A stretch of 64,000 nt of DNA. Source: Azospirillum griseum (GTDB taxonomy: Bacteria; Pseudomonadota; Alphaproteobacteria; Azospirillales; Azospirillaceae). The DNA is taken from NCBI RefSeq assembly GCF_003966125.1, contig NZ_RXMA01000002.1:186001-250000 (forward strand), written 5' to 3'. The translations under genes and the position numbers were made by a program. The notes beneath the pieces are model-generated. The model was not told the origin of the DNA. It saw only the letters and a program-made list of their open reading frames with translations, and searched no databases. The number at the start of each line of letters is the position of its first letter. Positions within the stretch are counted from its first letter, which is position 1. This document shows positions 1 through 8,816 of the stretch, in pieces.

Positions 1-1611
1 CTCGCGGGTGTAGTAGCGGATCAGGTCGCGCACGGCGTCGTCGGAAATGGTGAATTCACCCTTCTTCAACCCGTTCGCCTCGATCTGCTTTTCGATCAGG
101 TGGCGCTTGGAGATCTCGACCTTCTCATCCTCGGTGTAGCCCGCGACCCGGATGATCTCCATGCGGTCCAACAGCGGCTGCGGCATGCGCATCGTGTTGG
201 CCGTGCAGACGAACATCACGTCCGACAGATCGTAATCGACCTCCAGATAATGGTCGTTGAAGGTGCCGTTCTGCTCGGGATCAAGCACCTCCAGCAGCGC
301 CGACGACGGATCGCCGCGCCAATCAGCCCCCAGCTTGTCGATTTCGTCGAGCAGGAAGAGCGGGTTTGACGATTTGGCTTTCTTCATCCCCTGGATGACC
401 TTGCCGGGCATCGAACCGATGTAGGTCCGGCGATGCCCGCGCACCTCGGCCTCATCGCGCACGCCGCCGAGCGACATGCGCACGAAGTTGCGACCGGTCG
501 ATTTGGCGATCGACTTGCCGAGCGAGGTCTTGCCGACGCCGGGCGGGCCGACGAGGCAGAGGATCGGTCCCTTGACCTTGTTCATCCGGTTCTGGACGGC
601 GAGATACTCAAGGATGCGTTCCTTGACCTTCTCCAGGCCGTAATGGTCAGCGTCCAGCACCTTTTGCGCCAGCTTCAGGTCGCGCTTGACCTTGGTGCGC
701 TTCTTCCAGGGAATCGACAGCATCCAGTCGAGGTAATTGCGCACCACGGTCGCTTCCGCCGACATCGGACTCATCGAGCGCAGCTTCTTCAGCTCCGCCA
801 GCGCCTTGTCGCGGGCTTCCTTGGAGAAGCGGGTCTTGTTGATCTTCTCTTCCAGCTCCGCCGATTCATCGCGACCGTCCTCGGTCTCGCCGAGTTCCTT
901 CTGAATCGCCTTGAGCTGTTCGTTCAGATAATACTCGCGCTGCGTCTTCTCCATCTGCCGCTTGACGCGGTTGCGGATGCGCTTCTCAACCTGAAGCACA
1001 CCGATCTCGCCTTCCATGAAGGCGTAGACCCGCTCCAGGCGCTCCGACACGGTGGCGCATTCCAGAAGCTGCTGCTTTTCGGGAATCTTCAGCGCCAGGT
1101 GGGACGCGACGGTGTCGGCCAGCTTGCTGGAATCCTCGATCTGGTTGATCGAGACCAGCACCTCCGGCGGAATCTTTTTGTTGAGCTTGATGTATTGCTC
1201 GAACTGGGAGACGACGGCGCGGCTCAGCGCCTCCAGCTCCTGGTTCTCGCCGATCTTTTCCTCGACCAGCTCGGCCTGCGCCTGGAAGAACTCTTCGTTG
1301 TCCGAGAATTTGGTGATGGCGGCGCGCTGACCACCCTCGACCAGGACCTTGACGGTTCCATCCGGCAGCTTGAGAAGCTGCAACACGGTGCCGACGGTGC
1401 CGACGCTGTAGATGTCGGACGGAGACGGATCGTCCTGCGCCGCGTTCTTCTGGGTGACGAGAAGGATCTGCTTGTCGTCCTTCATCACGTCTTCCAGAGC
1501 GCGCACGGACTTCTCACGCCCGACGAACAGCGGCACGATCATGTGGGGAAACACCACGATGTCGCGCAGCGGCAGGACCGGGTAGAGGGCACCACGGGAG
1601 AGTTCGATCAT
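1..1611 (-). CDS. lon: ATP-dependent Lon protease, N-terminal 537 residues (3' end outside window)
   Basis: Cytosolic AAA+ serine protease that degrades misfolded and regulatory proteins. The visible part has the N-terminal substrate-binding domain (starting [20 protein letters not shown]), a long helical region and the AAA module. Walker A (GPPGVGKTS) lies near residue 355, as in E. coli Lon, and the Walker B/sensor stretch ([11 protein letters not shown]) follows. The Ser-Lys catalytic protease domain lies beyond the window edge. The start is the ATG at 1609-1611, preceded by GAGG at good spacing. In many bacteria lon follows clpX directly; here it lies about 30 kb away on the opposite strand, next to the displaced glnA end. 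Family assignment is certain; completeness cannot be judged. Confidence 0.97.
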   Translation of the reverse strand, partial: MIELSRGALYPVLPLRDIVVFPHMIVPLFVGREKSVRALEDVMKDDKQILLVTQKNAAQDDPSPSDIYSVGTVGTVLQLLKLPDGTVKVLVEGGQRAAITKFSDNEEFFQAQAELVEEKIGENQELEALSRAVVSQFEQYIKLNKKIPPEVLVSINQIEDSSKLADTVASHLALKIPEKQQLLECATVSERLERVYAFMEGEIGVLQVEKRIRNRVKRQMEKTQREYYLNEQLKAIQKELGETEDGRDESAELEEKINKTRFSKEARDKALAELKKLRSMSPMSAEATVVRNYLDWMLSIPWKKRTKVKRDLKLAQKVLDADHYGLEKVKERILEYLAVQNRMNKVKGPILCLVGPPGVGKTSLGKSIAKSTGRNFVRMSLGGVRDEAEVRGHRRTYIGSMPGKVIQGMKKAKSSNPLFLLDEIDKLGADWRGDPSSALLEVLDPEQNGTFNDHYLEVDYDLSDVMFVCTANTMRMPQPLLDRMEIIRVAGYTEDEKVEISKRHLIEKQIEANGLKKGEFTISDDAVRDLIRYYTRE

Positions 1612-1710
1612 CGGCAAAGCCTCAATGGATGGATCGCCGCCAGCCCGGAATGGGCCTGATGTGATACCCCGCCTCCGGTTGAGCGCGAGGGACCGTCTAC
1701 GGCACGGGAG

Positions 1711-1741
1711 TAACGTGGCACACGCCCCCGCCCCCTTCAAG
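1711..1741 (-). promoter_or_regulatory. possible heat-shock (sigma32-like) promoter of lon
   Basis: About 100 nt upstream of the lon start, the minus strand reads CCCTTGAAG, with CTTGAA at 1736-1741, matching the alphaproteobacterial sigma32 -35 element. The -10 part (CCACGTTA, around 1711-1718) is only a loose match. lon is a classic RpoH target, which supports the idea, but the site was found by eye only. Confidence 0.35.
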
Positions 1742-2039
1742 GGGGTGAGAACCTGCCAACGGTGTTTTCCGAACCGTAAGCCGACCGGAAATCGCCGTGA
1801 ACCCGCCCCGTCAAACCGAATCGCAGGGCGCAGAGGGGGCTAGTTTGGGATTCACCACCGTTCGACGCTGATTTCGGCCTCGCATGGCCCACGACGTCCA
1901 GCCATCAACGCCCCAACCTCGGCGATTCGCCGCTGCCTCCCTCTGGATTTGGACAAAGGACCGCGCCGCAATCGCCACGGTGCAAAGCCGCCGAAATGCC
2001 CCCCGGCCATCACACTCAAACTGTTTGCGCAAACCCCAT
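1742..2039. other. intergenic DNA between lon and the displaced glnA end
   Basis: No convincing gene is visible here. The short open frames on both strands have no Shine-Dalgarno sequence, no recognisable domains and no consistent third-position bias. The stretch is the original spacer between glnA's terminator and lon's regulatory region. Confidence 0.5.
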
Positions 2040-2040
2040 G

Positions 2041-2072
2041 AAAAAAGCCCCACCGAAACCGGCGGGGCTTTT
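2041..2072 (-). terminator. original glnA transcription terminator
   Basis: A GC-rich stem (GCCCC...GGGGC) flanked by A and T runs reads on the minus strand as a hairpin followed by TTTTTTC. It lies about 70 nt past the stranded glnA stop codon at 2140-2142, so it is the chromosome's old glnA terminator, separated from glnA by the inserted element. Confidence 0.75.
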
Positions 2073-2139
2073 CGCAACGGCAACAGCACCACCAATGCTC
2101 CCGACACGCACAACACGTCAGGAGCACCGGTGTCGCGCA

Positions 2140-2166
2140 TCAGACCGAATAGTACATCTTGTACTC
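2140..2166 (-). pseudogene. glnA: displaced 3' end of glnA
   Basis: The minus strand reads GAG TAC AAG ATG TAC TAT TCG GTC TGA, which encodes EYKMYYSV-stop, identical to the last eight residues of the intact GlnA ending at 23733. It is followed by an intrinsic terminator. This is the original chromosomal glnA end, cut off when the element integrated. Sequence to the right of the core (positions above 2166) is element DNA and does not continue the GlnA frame. Confidence 0.85.
2153..2166. repeat. attL core (14 bp)
   Basis: tacatcttgtactc is shared exactly with 23746-23759 in the same orientation. Both copies lie in codons E-Y-K-M-Y of a glnA 3' end. The integrase gene ends 60 bp away, as expected for an attachment site of a tyrosine-recombinase element. 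Confidence 0.8.
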
Positions 2167-2202
2167 CTCTTCGACCTTGAACGCATTGAATTCACTTGGT
2201 TT

Positions 2203-2234
2203 TGGAGCAGAAAAAGTCTAACGCGTTAGACTTT
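2203..2234. repeat. left-arm repeat and 22-bp palindrome overlapping the int stop codon
   Basis: tggagcagaaaaagtctaacg at the left matches tggagcaaaagtctaacg at 23689-23706, in direct orientation. At 2213-2234 the half-site AAAGTCTAACG is followed at once by its exact inverse, making a perfect 22-bp palindrome that includes the integrase TAA (2226-2228). It is a candidate binding site for Int or the AlpA-like protein, and might also act as a weak terminator. Confidence 0.6.
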
Positions 2235-3272
2235 CTTGTTCCGGCGACGTTCCGCCTTCTCCCACTTTTTGATGGCCGCCCGAGCCATCGCGCCCGTGCG
2301 TGGCAGGTACGTCTCGAGGATTTGCCGCGTCGTCTGGATGTTGTGTCCGGATACGGCGCTGACCTGTGTCTCGGTTGCTCCAGCCTCGGCCATGCGCACG
2401 CAGGCCGTACGCCGCAGGTCGCGCGCCTGCAGCCCGGAGTCGGCGAGGCCGGCCTTGGCCAGGATCTCCCGGAAGGCAGCGTTGAACGCCGGGTAGCTCA
2501 CCGACTTGCTGCTGTACGCGACGATGGTGGTGGCCGTTGGCCGGAGGTTCTCCAGGTGCGCGACCAGCGCCGAGTGACACGGCACTTCGACCAGCTTGTT
2601 GGTTTTTTGCTGGCGGACGAGGGCGGCGCCCGACCGCAGATGCGACCAACCCATCTTGAGCATGTCGATTGGGCGCTGGGCGACGTAGTGCAGCAGATGG
2701 AACGCTGTGATCATGGCCTCGCCGCGCGGGTGCGACGCCGCGGCCTCGAGCCAGGCGGCGATCTCCTCGTCGGACCAGATGCGCTCGCGGGCCGCCGGTG
2801 CCGAGAGATCAAGTTTGGAAGCGTGGTTGTCCGGGACGATCCGCCAGTACTGCGCCGTTTTGAACAGGTTGCGGAGCACGGCGGCGACCTTCCGGTCATC
2901 GCCGATTCCCTCATAGGTTTCGATGAAGTCGAGGACCATGCGGCGGTCGAACACCTCGAACGGCAGGCCGGGGCCGAGTTCGTGAATATCGTCCAGGAAG
3001 CGGTTGTAGTACTTCAGCGTGCCCGCCGACAGCTTGCCGTAGGATTTGCTCTCCTTGTACTTGCTGATGACCCATGCGATGCTACCCTCCGCTACCACCT
3101 GCACGCCAGCGGCAGCGCGGTCAGCTTGGGCATTGAGCTGCTCGGCCCGCGCGAACCGCTTCACCGGGTCGTCAGGCAACCGGCACAGCGGATGCCCTTT
3201 GCGATCCCAATACCACCGCGACTTGCCGTTAGCGTTACGCCGCTCGGTTACGTAGCGCAGCTTTACGCGCAT
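2226..3272 (-). CDS. int: site-specific tyrosine recombinase (integrase)
   Basis: A 348-aa phage/ICE-type integrase that would integrate and excise the element at the glnA 3' end. There is an N-terminal arm-binding part (1-60), a SAM-like core-binding domain (about 60-155) and a C-terminal catalytic domain. Visible catalytic residues are Arg200 (AQRPID), Lys223, Arg287 in RDLRR, His310 (SGHN) and Tyr322 (ETYLP). The usual box II His is Arg284, a substitution found in part of the family. The start ATG at 3272 has GGAG upstream and overlaps the end of the AlpA-like gene by 38 bp, so the two are probably coupled. The stop codon lies inside a palindrome next to attL. Confidence 0.93.
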   Translation of the reverse strand: MRVKLRYVTERRNANGKSRWYWDRKGHPLCRLPDDPVKRFARAEQLNAQADRAAAGVQVVAEGSIAWVISKYKESKSYGKLSAGTLKYYNRFLDDIHELGPGLPFEVFDRRMVLDFIETYEGIGDDRKVAAVLRNLFKTAQYWRIVPDNHASKLDLSAPAARERIWSDEEIAAWLEAAASHPRGEAMITAFHLLHYVAQRPIDMLKMGWSHLRSGAALVRQQKTNKLVEVPCHSALVAHLENLRPTATTIVAYSSKSVSYPAFNAAFREILAKAGLADSGLQARDLRRTACVRMAEAGATETQVSAVSGHNIQTTRQILETYLPRTGAMARAAIKKWEKAERRRNKKV

Positions 3273-3540
3273 TGATGGACTCCGTGAGCTTCGTCTTGGC
3301 GTGCGATGCTGTCCCGGCGGAATCTTTGCTCAGTCCGCTGAGTCCGTCGAGGGCGTGGTCGAGCGCTCGAAGGTCACAGACGTTCCGCGCGATTCCGGCT
3401 CGGTTGAGCGGGAGCGGAGGCGGGTAGAGCCCGGCCTGGATCGCCCTCTCAAAGGAGGGTGCGGACAGACCGACGTACTCGGCGGCCTCATCGATCGTGA
3501 GGCATCGTTTCGAGATGTTGGTCGGCAGCACCTTTCGCAT
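3235..3540 (-). CDS. AlpA/excisionase-like helix-turn-helix protein
   Basis: A 101-aa basic protein. Its centre (CLTIDEAAEYVGLSAPSFER, about residues 13-32) is the winged-helix/MerR-like HTH typical of AlpA and phage excisionases. It lies directly upstream of int and overlaps it by 38 bp, the usual place for a recombination directionality factor or int activator. The start ATG at 3540 has AAGGTG upstream. The C-terminal 40 residues are low-complexity and basic. The role in excision is inferred from position and fold. Confidence 0.75.
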   Translation of the reverse strand: MRKVLPTNISKRCLTIDEAAEYVGLSAPSFERAIQAGLYPPPLPLNRAGIARNVCDLRALDHALDGLSGLSKDSAGTASHAKTKLTESINARKAALRNRAA

Positions 3541-3651
3541 CGCATCACCTTGGATGTGACGGCACCATCGCCGCCGGGGCGTATTTCGGTCCGGCGATTT
3601 CGGGCGTCCCCGAACCGCAGAAAAAAGTGCGGGAACTTGGTGCCGAATCTT

Positions 3652-5805
3652 CTATGCGTCAGTGATCTCTCGCTCCGGTCCCGTTCGACGCCTGGAGGTG
3701 GCGCGGTGTCCAGCGGGGGTGGTGCCGTCGGACGTACGGTCCATAACGCGGACGGCCGCCGCGCTCGGCGGGTAGGCACGGTCGAGCCCGCGGTCATGGG
3801 CTGAGCGCGCTTCAGGGCGGCTCCGCGTGAGCGCCTGGGTCAGAACGCCGCACGCCTCCTCGGTCGTGCCACTTCCGCCGTCTCGGCGCAGCAGAAGCCG
3901 CGCCGCCGCGACGAGATCCCGCCAAGCCCGGCGCAGGCGCCCCCGAGCCTCCTCGAGGCGGTCGGCCCTGGCCGAGCGGACCTTCCACCAGTCCAGAAGG
4001 GCGCTGACGTAGGACCCGAGCTGATCGGCGAGGGCCAGGTCGACGGGGGCAGAAGTACCGACTGCGGGTTCCGCGAGGCGCGGTCTTTGCGCTGTCAGAT
4101 CCCGGATCCGGCGGGCGGCGGTCTTGGCCGCGTAGGCCTCGCGCCGCCGGTCTTCGTCCGGCGATGCGACGGATGGCGGAGACGGCACGCTGAGGAGCTG
4201 GACGTCGTTCCACTCTGTCCGGTGGGGCTTCGGCGGACGGGATGGGCGAGACCGCGCGCCGCCGGTTGCTGGCGGGGCACCCGGACCGCCGCTAGCCACC
4301 GAGGTCCCGGCGGGCGGCCGAAATCGGACCTCCGTGTTGTCTCCATTCCGATCTGCGGGCGGTGCGCGACGATCCCGTACCGGTGCGGGACGGCCCCGGA
4401 GCGCGGCGCTGCTGGACGGCTGGACGGCGGACGGCGACGCCACCTCCAGGGCTGTCGTGTCCTTCACCGCCGATCTTGCCTGCCCGGAAGCCGGGGCCTT
4501 GACGCGTACCGTCGCCGGTGCGCGGCTTGCGCCGCACCTGCCTTCGCGCTGGTCCTGCGACGGCGGCGCCATGATGGCGGCGCCGGCTGGGAACGCCGTC
4601 GGGAGCGTGACGGCGGACCGGACTGGCTCCGCCTGCGGAACGTCCTCCACCGTCTCCACGATGTCTTCGCCAACGCCGGGAGTGGCGGCGCTCGATGTCG
4701 TCGACACCGATGCGCCGGCGCCCAGCCGGCAGATGATCGGCGCTGGGGACGGCCGCGTCGGGGCGACGTCGTCGGGCTCGGTCGGCCAGTAGGAGTCCGC
4801 CTCGTCCATCGGCGTCAGCGCGACGGGTTCCTTCCGCTTCGCCGGCGAGGTGACAAGATGGGCGCCGAGCCCGCTCGTCTTCACGGAGGACGACCGTGCA
4901 TTCTCCGGGACCGCGTCCTCGCGCAGGCGGCCGCGAAGCTCCTCGACGGTCGGCAGCGCGTCGAGGACGCCCTCGAGATCCTTGCGCACGCGCGCCGCGG
5001 TCCAGGCGCCGCGCTCGCCGGCTGAGAGCAGGCGGTGAAGTGCCCAGGCTTCCCCGGCGGCGTCGACCGCGAGCACCGCGTTGCGCCGATCACCCCGGGC
5101 AAGGGTGAAGCCGGCCTCGGACAGGGCCGCGCGGCGCGCCTGCGGGCTGTCGGCAAGCCGCCATGCTGCGGCGGCGCACTCGGCGGCGGTCGCCTTGCGG
5201 GAGCCCGAGCGGCTCTCCTGCTGCGCCTCGGCTTCCGAGCGGTCGGCACGCGGACGCCGCCGTTCGGTCAGGCCGCGGAGTTGTCCGGCTTCGTCGCTGT
5301 AGCCGTGCTGCTCGAGGTAGTTCACGACGGCCCAGTTGTGGGCGCCCTGCGTCAGGGGGTGCTCGAAGCTCAACTCGCAGAGCCGGGCGACGACCTCGTT
5401 CACCCGGTGCGTGAAGCCGAGGTGAACGGCCCGACCGTCCGCCTGAATGCGCAGATAGACACGATGCCGATGGCTGGGCCAGCCGGTGTCGCCGGGCTTG
5501 CCGTGCTCCACCTCGATGAAGGGCTGTCCACCGAGGCCGTGCTGCCGCTCGTAGATCTCCCACGCCTCGGCCCACTGCGTCCCCGACAGCGGCTGGGCGG
5601 GCGAGATGGCGGCGTGAACGAGAAAGTCGCGCGCCCTTGACCCAGAGAGGCGCCATTGCGCCTCGAACTGGCGCAGAACGAGCTGGACATCCAAAGCGAT
5701 GACGTCGCGCCCGCCGACGATCGCCACCGACTCGTTGGTGTCGGTGCGGGTCAGGTGAGCGGCGAGCCAGGCGGCGCGATCCCGCTGGGACGTCTTGACG
5801 ATCAT
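3652..5805 (-). CDS. relaxase-like mobilization protein
   Basis: A 717-aa protein, probably the DNA-nicking relaxase that starts transfer at oriT. The N-terminal 180 residues (MIVKTSQRD...) resemble divergent relaxase domains of alphaproteobacterial mobilizable elements. They include a His-rich segment (WPSHRHRVYLRI, about 109-120) in the place of the metal-binding histidines. No clear N-terminal catalytic Tyr can be pointed to. Residues 180-480 are helical; 480-600 is Pro/Ala-rich linker; the tail is basic. The ATG at 5805 overlaps the TGA of the MobC-like gene (ATGA), so the pair is translationally coupled. Evidence is the N-terminal pattern plus the mobC-like partner. Confidence 0.6.
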   Translation of the reverse strand: MIVKTSQRDRAAWLAAHLTRTDTNESVAIVGGRDVIALDVQLVLRQFEAQWRLSGSRARDFLVHAAISPAQPLSGTQWAEAWEIYERQHGLGGQPFIEVEHGKPGDTGWPSHRHRVYLRIQADGRAVHLGFTHRVNEVVARLCELSFEHPLTQGAHNWAVVNYLEQHGYSDEAGQLRGLTERRRPRADRSEAEAQQESRSGSRKATAAECAAAAWRLADSPQARRAALSEAGFTLARGDRRNAVLAVDAAGEAWALHRLLSAGERGAWTAARVRKDLEGVLDALPTVEELRGRLREDAVPENARSSSVKTSGLGAHLVTSPAKRKEPVALTPMDEADSYWPTEPDDVAPTRPSPAPIICRLGAGASVSTTSSAATPGVGEDIVETVEDVPQAEPVRSAVTLPTAFPAGAAIMAPPSQDQREGRCGASRAPATVRVKAPASGQARSAVKDTTALEVASPSAVQPSSSAALRGRPAPVRDRRAPPADRNGDNTEVRFRPPAGTSVASGGPGAPPATGGARSRPSRPPKPHRTEWNDVQLLSVPSPPSVASPDEDRRREAYAAKTAARRIRDLTAQRPRLAEPAVGTSAPVDLALADQLGSYVSALLDWWKVRSARADRLEEARGRLRRAWRDLVAAARLLLRRDGGSGTTEEACGVLTQALTRSRPEARSAHDRGLDRAYPPSAAAVRVMDRTSDGTTPAGHRATSRRRTGPEREITDA

Positions 5806-6230
5806 GGCGCCCGCGTCCCCAGCGCCGCGGCGATGATCCGTTCGGCCAGTTCCAGAACGGCCTTCTCGGCCTTGGCATAGCCGGCCATGGCCGGTCTGAC
5901 GGCACCGGCGTTGCCGCGGGCGGCCAGCTGATTGAGGAGGGCACGGATGTGCCGGAGGTCGCTCTGCAGGGCGCCGAGGAGAGGAAGCGCCGCCTGAAGC
6001 TCCGGCGACGCCTTGATCGTTCGGGGGCGGCGGACCCTCGGGATGGCCTGCCCGGTGGCGGAGAGGGCGGCGGCGCGGGCGTACTGCGCCGCCGACATCC
6101 CACGCTCCTCGCCGGCGCGCCGGAGGGTGGCGAACTCGTCCGGCTTCACGCGGTAGGTGACGATGCAGGACAAGGCGCGCTGTTCGCTGCCGCTGCCGAT
6201 GCGGCCGGGGTGTCGGGGCGTTCGCGGCAT
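5802..6230 (-). CDS. MobC-like relaxosome accessory protein
   Basis: A 142-aa basic protein. The segment VKPDEFATLRRAGEERGMS resembles the ribbon-helix-helix region of MobC proteins, which bind oriT and help the relaxase melt it. It is followed by a helical C-terminal half (LGALQSDLRHIRALLNQLA), as in the BexC/MobC family. The start ATG at 6230 is preceded by GGAGG. It ends by overlapping the relaxase start by 4 nt. The longer reading frame upstream lacks a ribosome site. Confidence 0.72.
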   Translation of the reverse strand: MPRTPRHPGRIGSGSEQRALSCIVTYRVKPDEFATLRRAGEERGMSAAQYARAAALSATGQAIPRVRRPRTIKASPELQAALPLLGALQSDLRHIRALLNQLAARGNAGAVRPAMAGYAKAEKAVLELAERIIAAALGTRAP

Positions 6231-6474
6231 CGCGGCCTCCTGGGTGGGTCCACGGGAGGGCTGGCCCCTCCCTGGCGGGGTCCACGGGGCGGAGCCCCTG
6301 GCCGGCCCTGCGCGCGTTGAAGCCCCTCGGGGGCGTAAACCGCGCACGGCTGGCCGGCCCCTGAAGGGGCCGAGGCGGCCGGAGAGATGGCGGTCGGCAG
6401 CAGCAGCGCAACGGGAAGAAGGGCGATCGGGACTGCAGGGAGGACGGTGTCGGTGGCCGACGCCGTCCTCCGGG
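6231..6474. other. hairpin-rich spacer, candidate origin of transfer
   Basis: The non-coding gap in front of mobC carries an 11-bp direct repeat (gggtccacggg at 6246-6256 and 6278-6288) and several perfect short hairpins, such as ggcccct-ga-aggggcc around 6357-6372. Origins of transfer usually lie just upstream of mobC/relaxase pairs and carry such repeats. No known nic consensus could be recognised. Confidence 0.35.
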
Positions 6475-7563
6475 TCAGGCGGCGGCGACCGACGGGGTCG
6501 GCGCGCCGGACGCCCCATCGTCGACCGGAGACGGCGCGGCCAGCACCAGGTTGGCCAGCGGCTGGTCGGCCGAGATTGTCTCCGGCACCGGCGCCGGCGC
6601 GGTGCTGTCCTTCACGCGCGCCGCCGCTGTGGTGCCGGCGTGCTTCGCCGGGCGGGAGCGGGGCGGAGCCGGAGCCGCCGACGGTAGTGCAACGGCGCGG
6701 GCCAACTGGCTGGTCAGTTGTACGACGACCTCCTCCAGCGCCTTGGCGCGCCCGGCGATCTCGGCGCTGGCGACGAGCTGGGCCGATAGCGCGGTGATGC
6801 GGGCCTCGGCGGCGTGCAGAGTTGCCTCGAGCGCCGGGACACGCGAGGCAGCCTCGAGCGCACCCTGATGCCGGAGTTCGGCCTGAGCAGCGGCGTCCCG
6901 CAGATCCGCGATGCGGGCCTCCGCCGTCCGGGCCTCGGCCTGCCACCGCTGGAGATCGAGCTCCAGCGTCGGGATGCGTGCCGCCGCCTCAGTCCGTTCG
7001 CGGATCCGCTCGATCGCGTGGGCGGCGGCGGCGCGCAGATCGTCGGGATCGTCGGACGGCTCCAGTTCGACGGTCGCCAGCAGGATGGCGACGATCCCCT
7101 GCAGCGCCTCCACCTCGGCGGCGACGGCGTCAAAGTCCGTCTCGGTGCGCGCCCGGCTCTCCTCGAGGGCGCGCCGAAGCGCCTCGTTCTCCACCCGCGC
7201 CGCGGCGACGGCGGCGGTCCGGGCCGCCGTCTCCGCGTCGAGAAGCTGCGCCGCCCGCTCCCGCTCGTCCGCGATCGTCCGCGTCATGATCCGGGCGACG
7301 GTCCGGTTCAGCCCGTCCGCGACTTCCAGCCACTCGAGCGGCAGCTCGACCGGCACCTCGTCCGAAGGCGGCGCGGACGGCGCCGGAGGCGGGGGTGCCG
7401 ACGGGGACGAACCGGCGCCGATCTGGCGCAGGTGGCGGGCGATCGTGGTCATCGAGCCGCCGCCGATCTGCTCCCGGACCGCCTCGTAGGTCGGCGGGAT
7501 GTCCCGTGCGACGAGGCTGTCGTAGGCGGCCTGCACCGCGGCCCGTGTTGCTTTCTGCGTCAT
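6475..7563 (-). CDS. KfrA-like DNA-binding coiled-coil protein
   Basis: A 362-aa protein. Its N-terminus (AAYDSLVARDIPPTYEAVRE, about 12-31, then GGGSMTTIARHLR) matches the KfrA_N helix-turn-helix domain. A Pro/Ala linker follows, then a long Ala/Glu/Arg-rich alpha-helical coiled coil (about 80-310) and a disordered tail. KfrA proteins of IncP/IncU plasmids autoregulate and help partition or stabilise the plasmid. A cluster of CCCCTAC inverted and direct repeats just upstream (7624-7694) is a likely operator. It is divergent in tail sequence, but the architecture is typical. Confidence 0.8.
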   Translation of the reverse strand: MTQKATRAAVQAAYDSLVARDIPPTYEAVREQIGGGSMTTIARHLRQIGAGSSPSAPPPPAPSAPPSDEVPVELPLEWLEVADGLNRTVARIMTRTIADERERAAQLLDAETAARTAAVAAARVENEALRRALEESRARTETDFDAVAAEVEALQGIVAILLATVELEPSDDPDDLRAAAAHAIERIRERTEAAARIPTLELDLQRWQAEARTAEARIADLRDAAAQAELRHQGALEAASRVPALEATLHAAEARITALSAQLVASAEIAGRAKALEEVVVQLTSQLARAVALPSAAPAPPRSRPAKHAGTTAAARVKDSTAPAPVPETISADQPLANLVLAAPSPVDDGASGAPTPSVAAA

Positions 7564-7623
7564 GGTGTCTCCCCGGTGGCGTTCTGTCGCGGTGATCCAA
7601 GAACGGGGCCGGCGCCGCTACGG

Positions 7624-7694
7624 CACCCTACGCTCCTACACCCCTACGGCCGGCCAGGGTGTAGGGGTGTAGGCTATGGCGCCACCCCTACGGG
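7624..7694. repeat. CCCCTAC repeat cluster upstream of the kfrA-like gene
   Basis: A perfect 13-bp inverted repeat (CCTACACCCCTAC at 7635-7647, its inverse at 7661-7673, 13-bp spacer) is flanked by two further related motifs (caccctac at 7624-7631 and cacccctacggg at 7683-7694). It lies 60-130 bp upstream of the kfrA-like start. The likely role is an autoregulatory operator or a partition/replication site. Confidence 0.65.
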
Positions 7695-7779
7695 CCATAT
7701 GGTTCCCTGTGGGCACCCTGTTTTGAGACGCGCACGGGGCGCCGCCGCCATCCGGCGCGGCGCCCGCTTCCGTGACCCG

Positions 7780-8538
7780 TCAGGGGCCGAAGGGTGCCTC
7801 GACCTTGGAGAAGGGCAGGATGCGGCCGAAGCCGCGCAGCGGGCGCAGGGTCGGACGCTGGAGTTCGAGGCGCAGGCGGTCGATCTGCCGGTCATCGACC
7901 ACGACGACGAGGCCTCCGGGGGGCTGGCCCGCGGTGACGAGGATGTCGTTCAGCCGAACCAGAGCCTTCGTCGCCTTCCCGGCGTTGGTCTCGACTTCGT
8001 AGAGCCGGAAGAGTCGGCCGTCGCGCAGCACGGCGACATCGACCTGGGCGAGGCTCCGCTCCGCCGCCGCGTCACCGAGACTGGGGAGGGTCTCGACCAG
8101 CCGATCCCGCAGACCGGGATGCCGGCCGCGGTCCCCCGGCGGCAAATAGACGGTGTCGCCCAGCATGAGGTGGACGCCGGCCAGCAGTCCCTGGAGGCGC
8201 TCGTGCCGCGACGGCGGCCGGGGCACGCCGGGGACGGCCGCCGGGGAGCCGGTGCCCGCCAGCGCGACCGCGCGGATGAGGGAGCCCGCCCGCACCTCGA
8301 TGTCGGCGTAGCGGCCGCTCCGGGCGGGCGGAAGCAGCTTGGCGCGCAGTTCGTTGGCGATCTGCCCGGTCGCCTTGCCGGCGCGGTGCGGAGCGTGGGC
8401 GGCGGCCAGCATCTCGGCGAGGCGGCTCGCGTGGAGCCAGCTCCCCAGGATGGCTGGATTGCGCAGCAGGCTGAGAGCATCGCCGACGAGAGAGCCCGGC
8501 CGATGGCGGGCGGAGGCGTGCACGACGGACGAAAGCAT
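7780..8538 (-). CDS. uncharacterised protein with a possible endonuclease-like core
   Basis: A 252-aa protein of unknown function, encoded in the element backbone. The start is chosen at ATG 8538 because GAGGAG lies 6 nt upstream; a second ATG 15 nt further up (8553) is possible. The middle is rich in Arg/Leu/Ala helices. Near the C-terminus, VDVAVLRDGRLFRLYEVET resembles the D-x(n)-E-x-E/K strand pattern of PD-(D/E)XK-like folds, followed by an ATKALVRLNDIL helix. This is a weak resemblance, not a family assignment. It lies upstream of the kfrA-like gene in the same orientation. Confidence 0.6.
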   Translation of the reverse strand: MLSSVVHASARHRPGSLVGDALSLLRNPAILGSWLHASRLAEMLAAAHAPHRAGKATGQIANELRAKLLPPARSGRYADIEVRAGSLIRAVALAGTGSPAAVPGVPRPPSRHERLQGLLAGVHLMLGDTVYLPPGDRGRHPGLRDRLVETLPSLGDAAAERSLAQVDVAVLRDGRLFRLYEVETNAGKATKALVRLNDILVTAGQPPGGLVVVVDDRQIDRLRLELQRPTLRPLRGFGRILPFSKVEAPFGP

Positions 8539-8816
8539 GGCGGTCTCCTCGAACATCCGGCCCGCCGGCACAATGCCGACGGCGGAGCAAGGAGGGCGGG
8601 ACGGCCGCCGATGTCCGCGTTCTGCCGGATCACCCGCGTGGATCGCCACCCCGCCGCGCGGCGGCCGCGCGTTCCGGAACCATCGGATGAGCCATGAAAA
8701 GACCGTGCATTGTCCGGGAACCGTCGCGCGAACCCGAACCCATATGACCCTCAGCTCCTGCTCTTGACCGCGCCGATCCATGGATCGGCCGCCGTCGTCA
8801 CGACAGGAGTCCCCGC

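Noticed and set aside
3652-6411. 919-codon start for the relaxase-like gene
   Set aside because: The first 200 codons overlap the MobC-like gene in another frame and give an Arg/Pro-rich nonsense translation. The ATG at 5805 gives the family-like N-terminus and an ATGA overlap.
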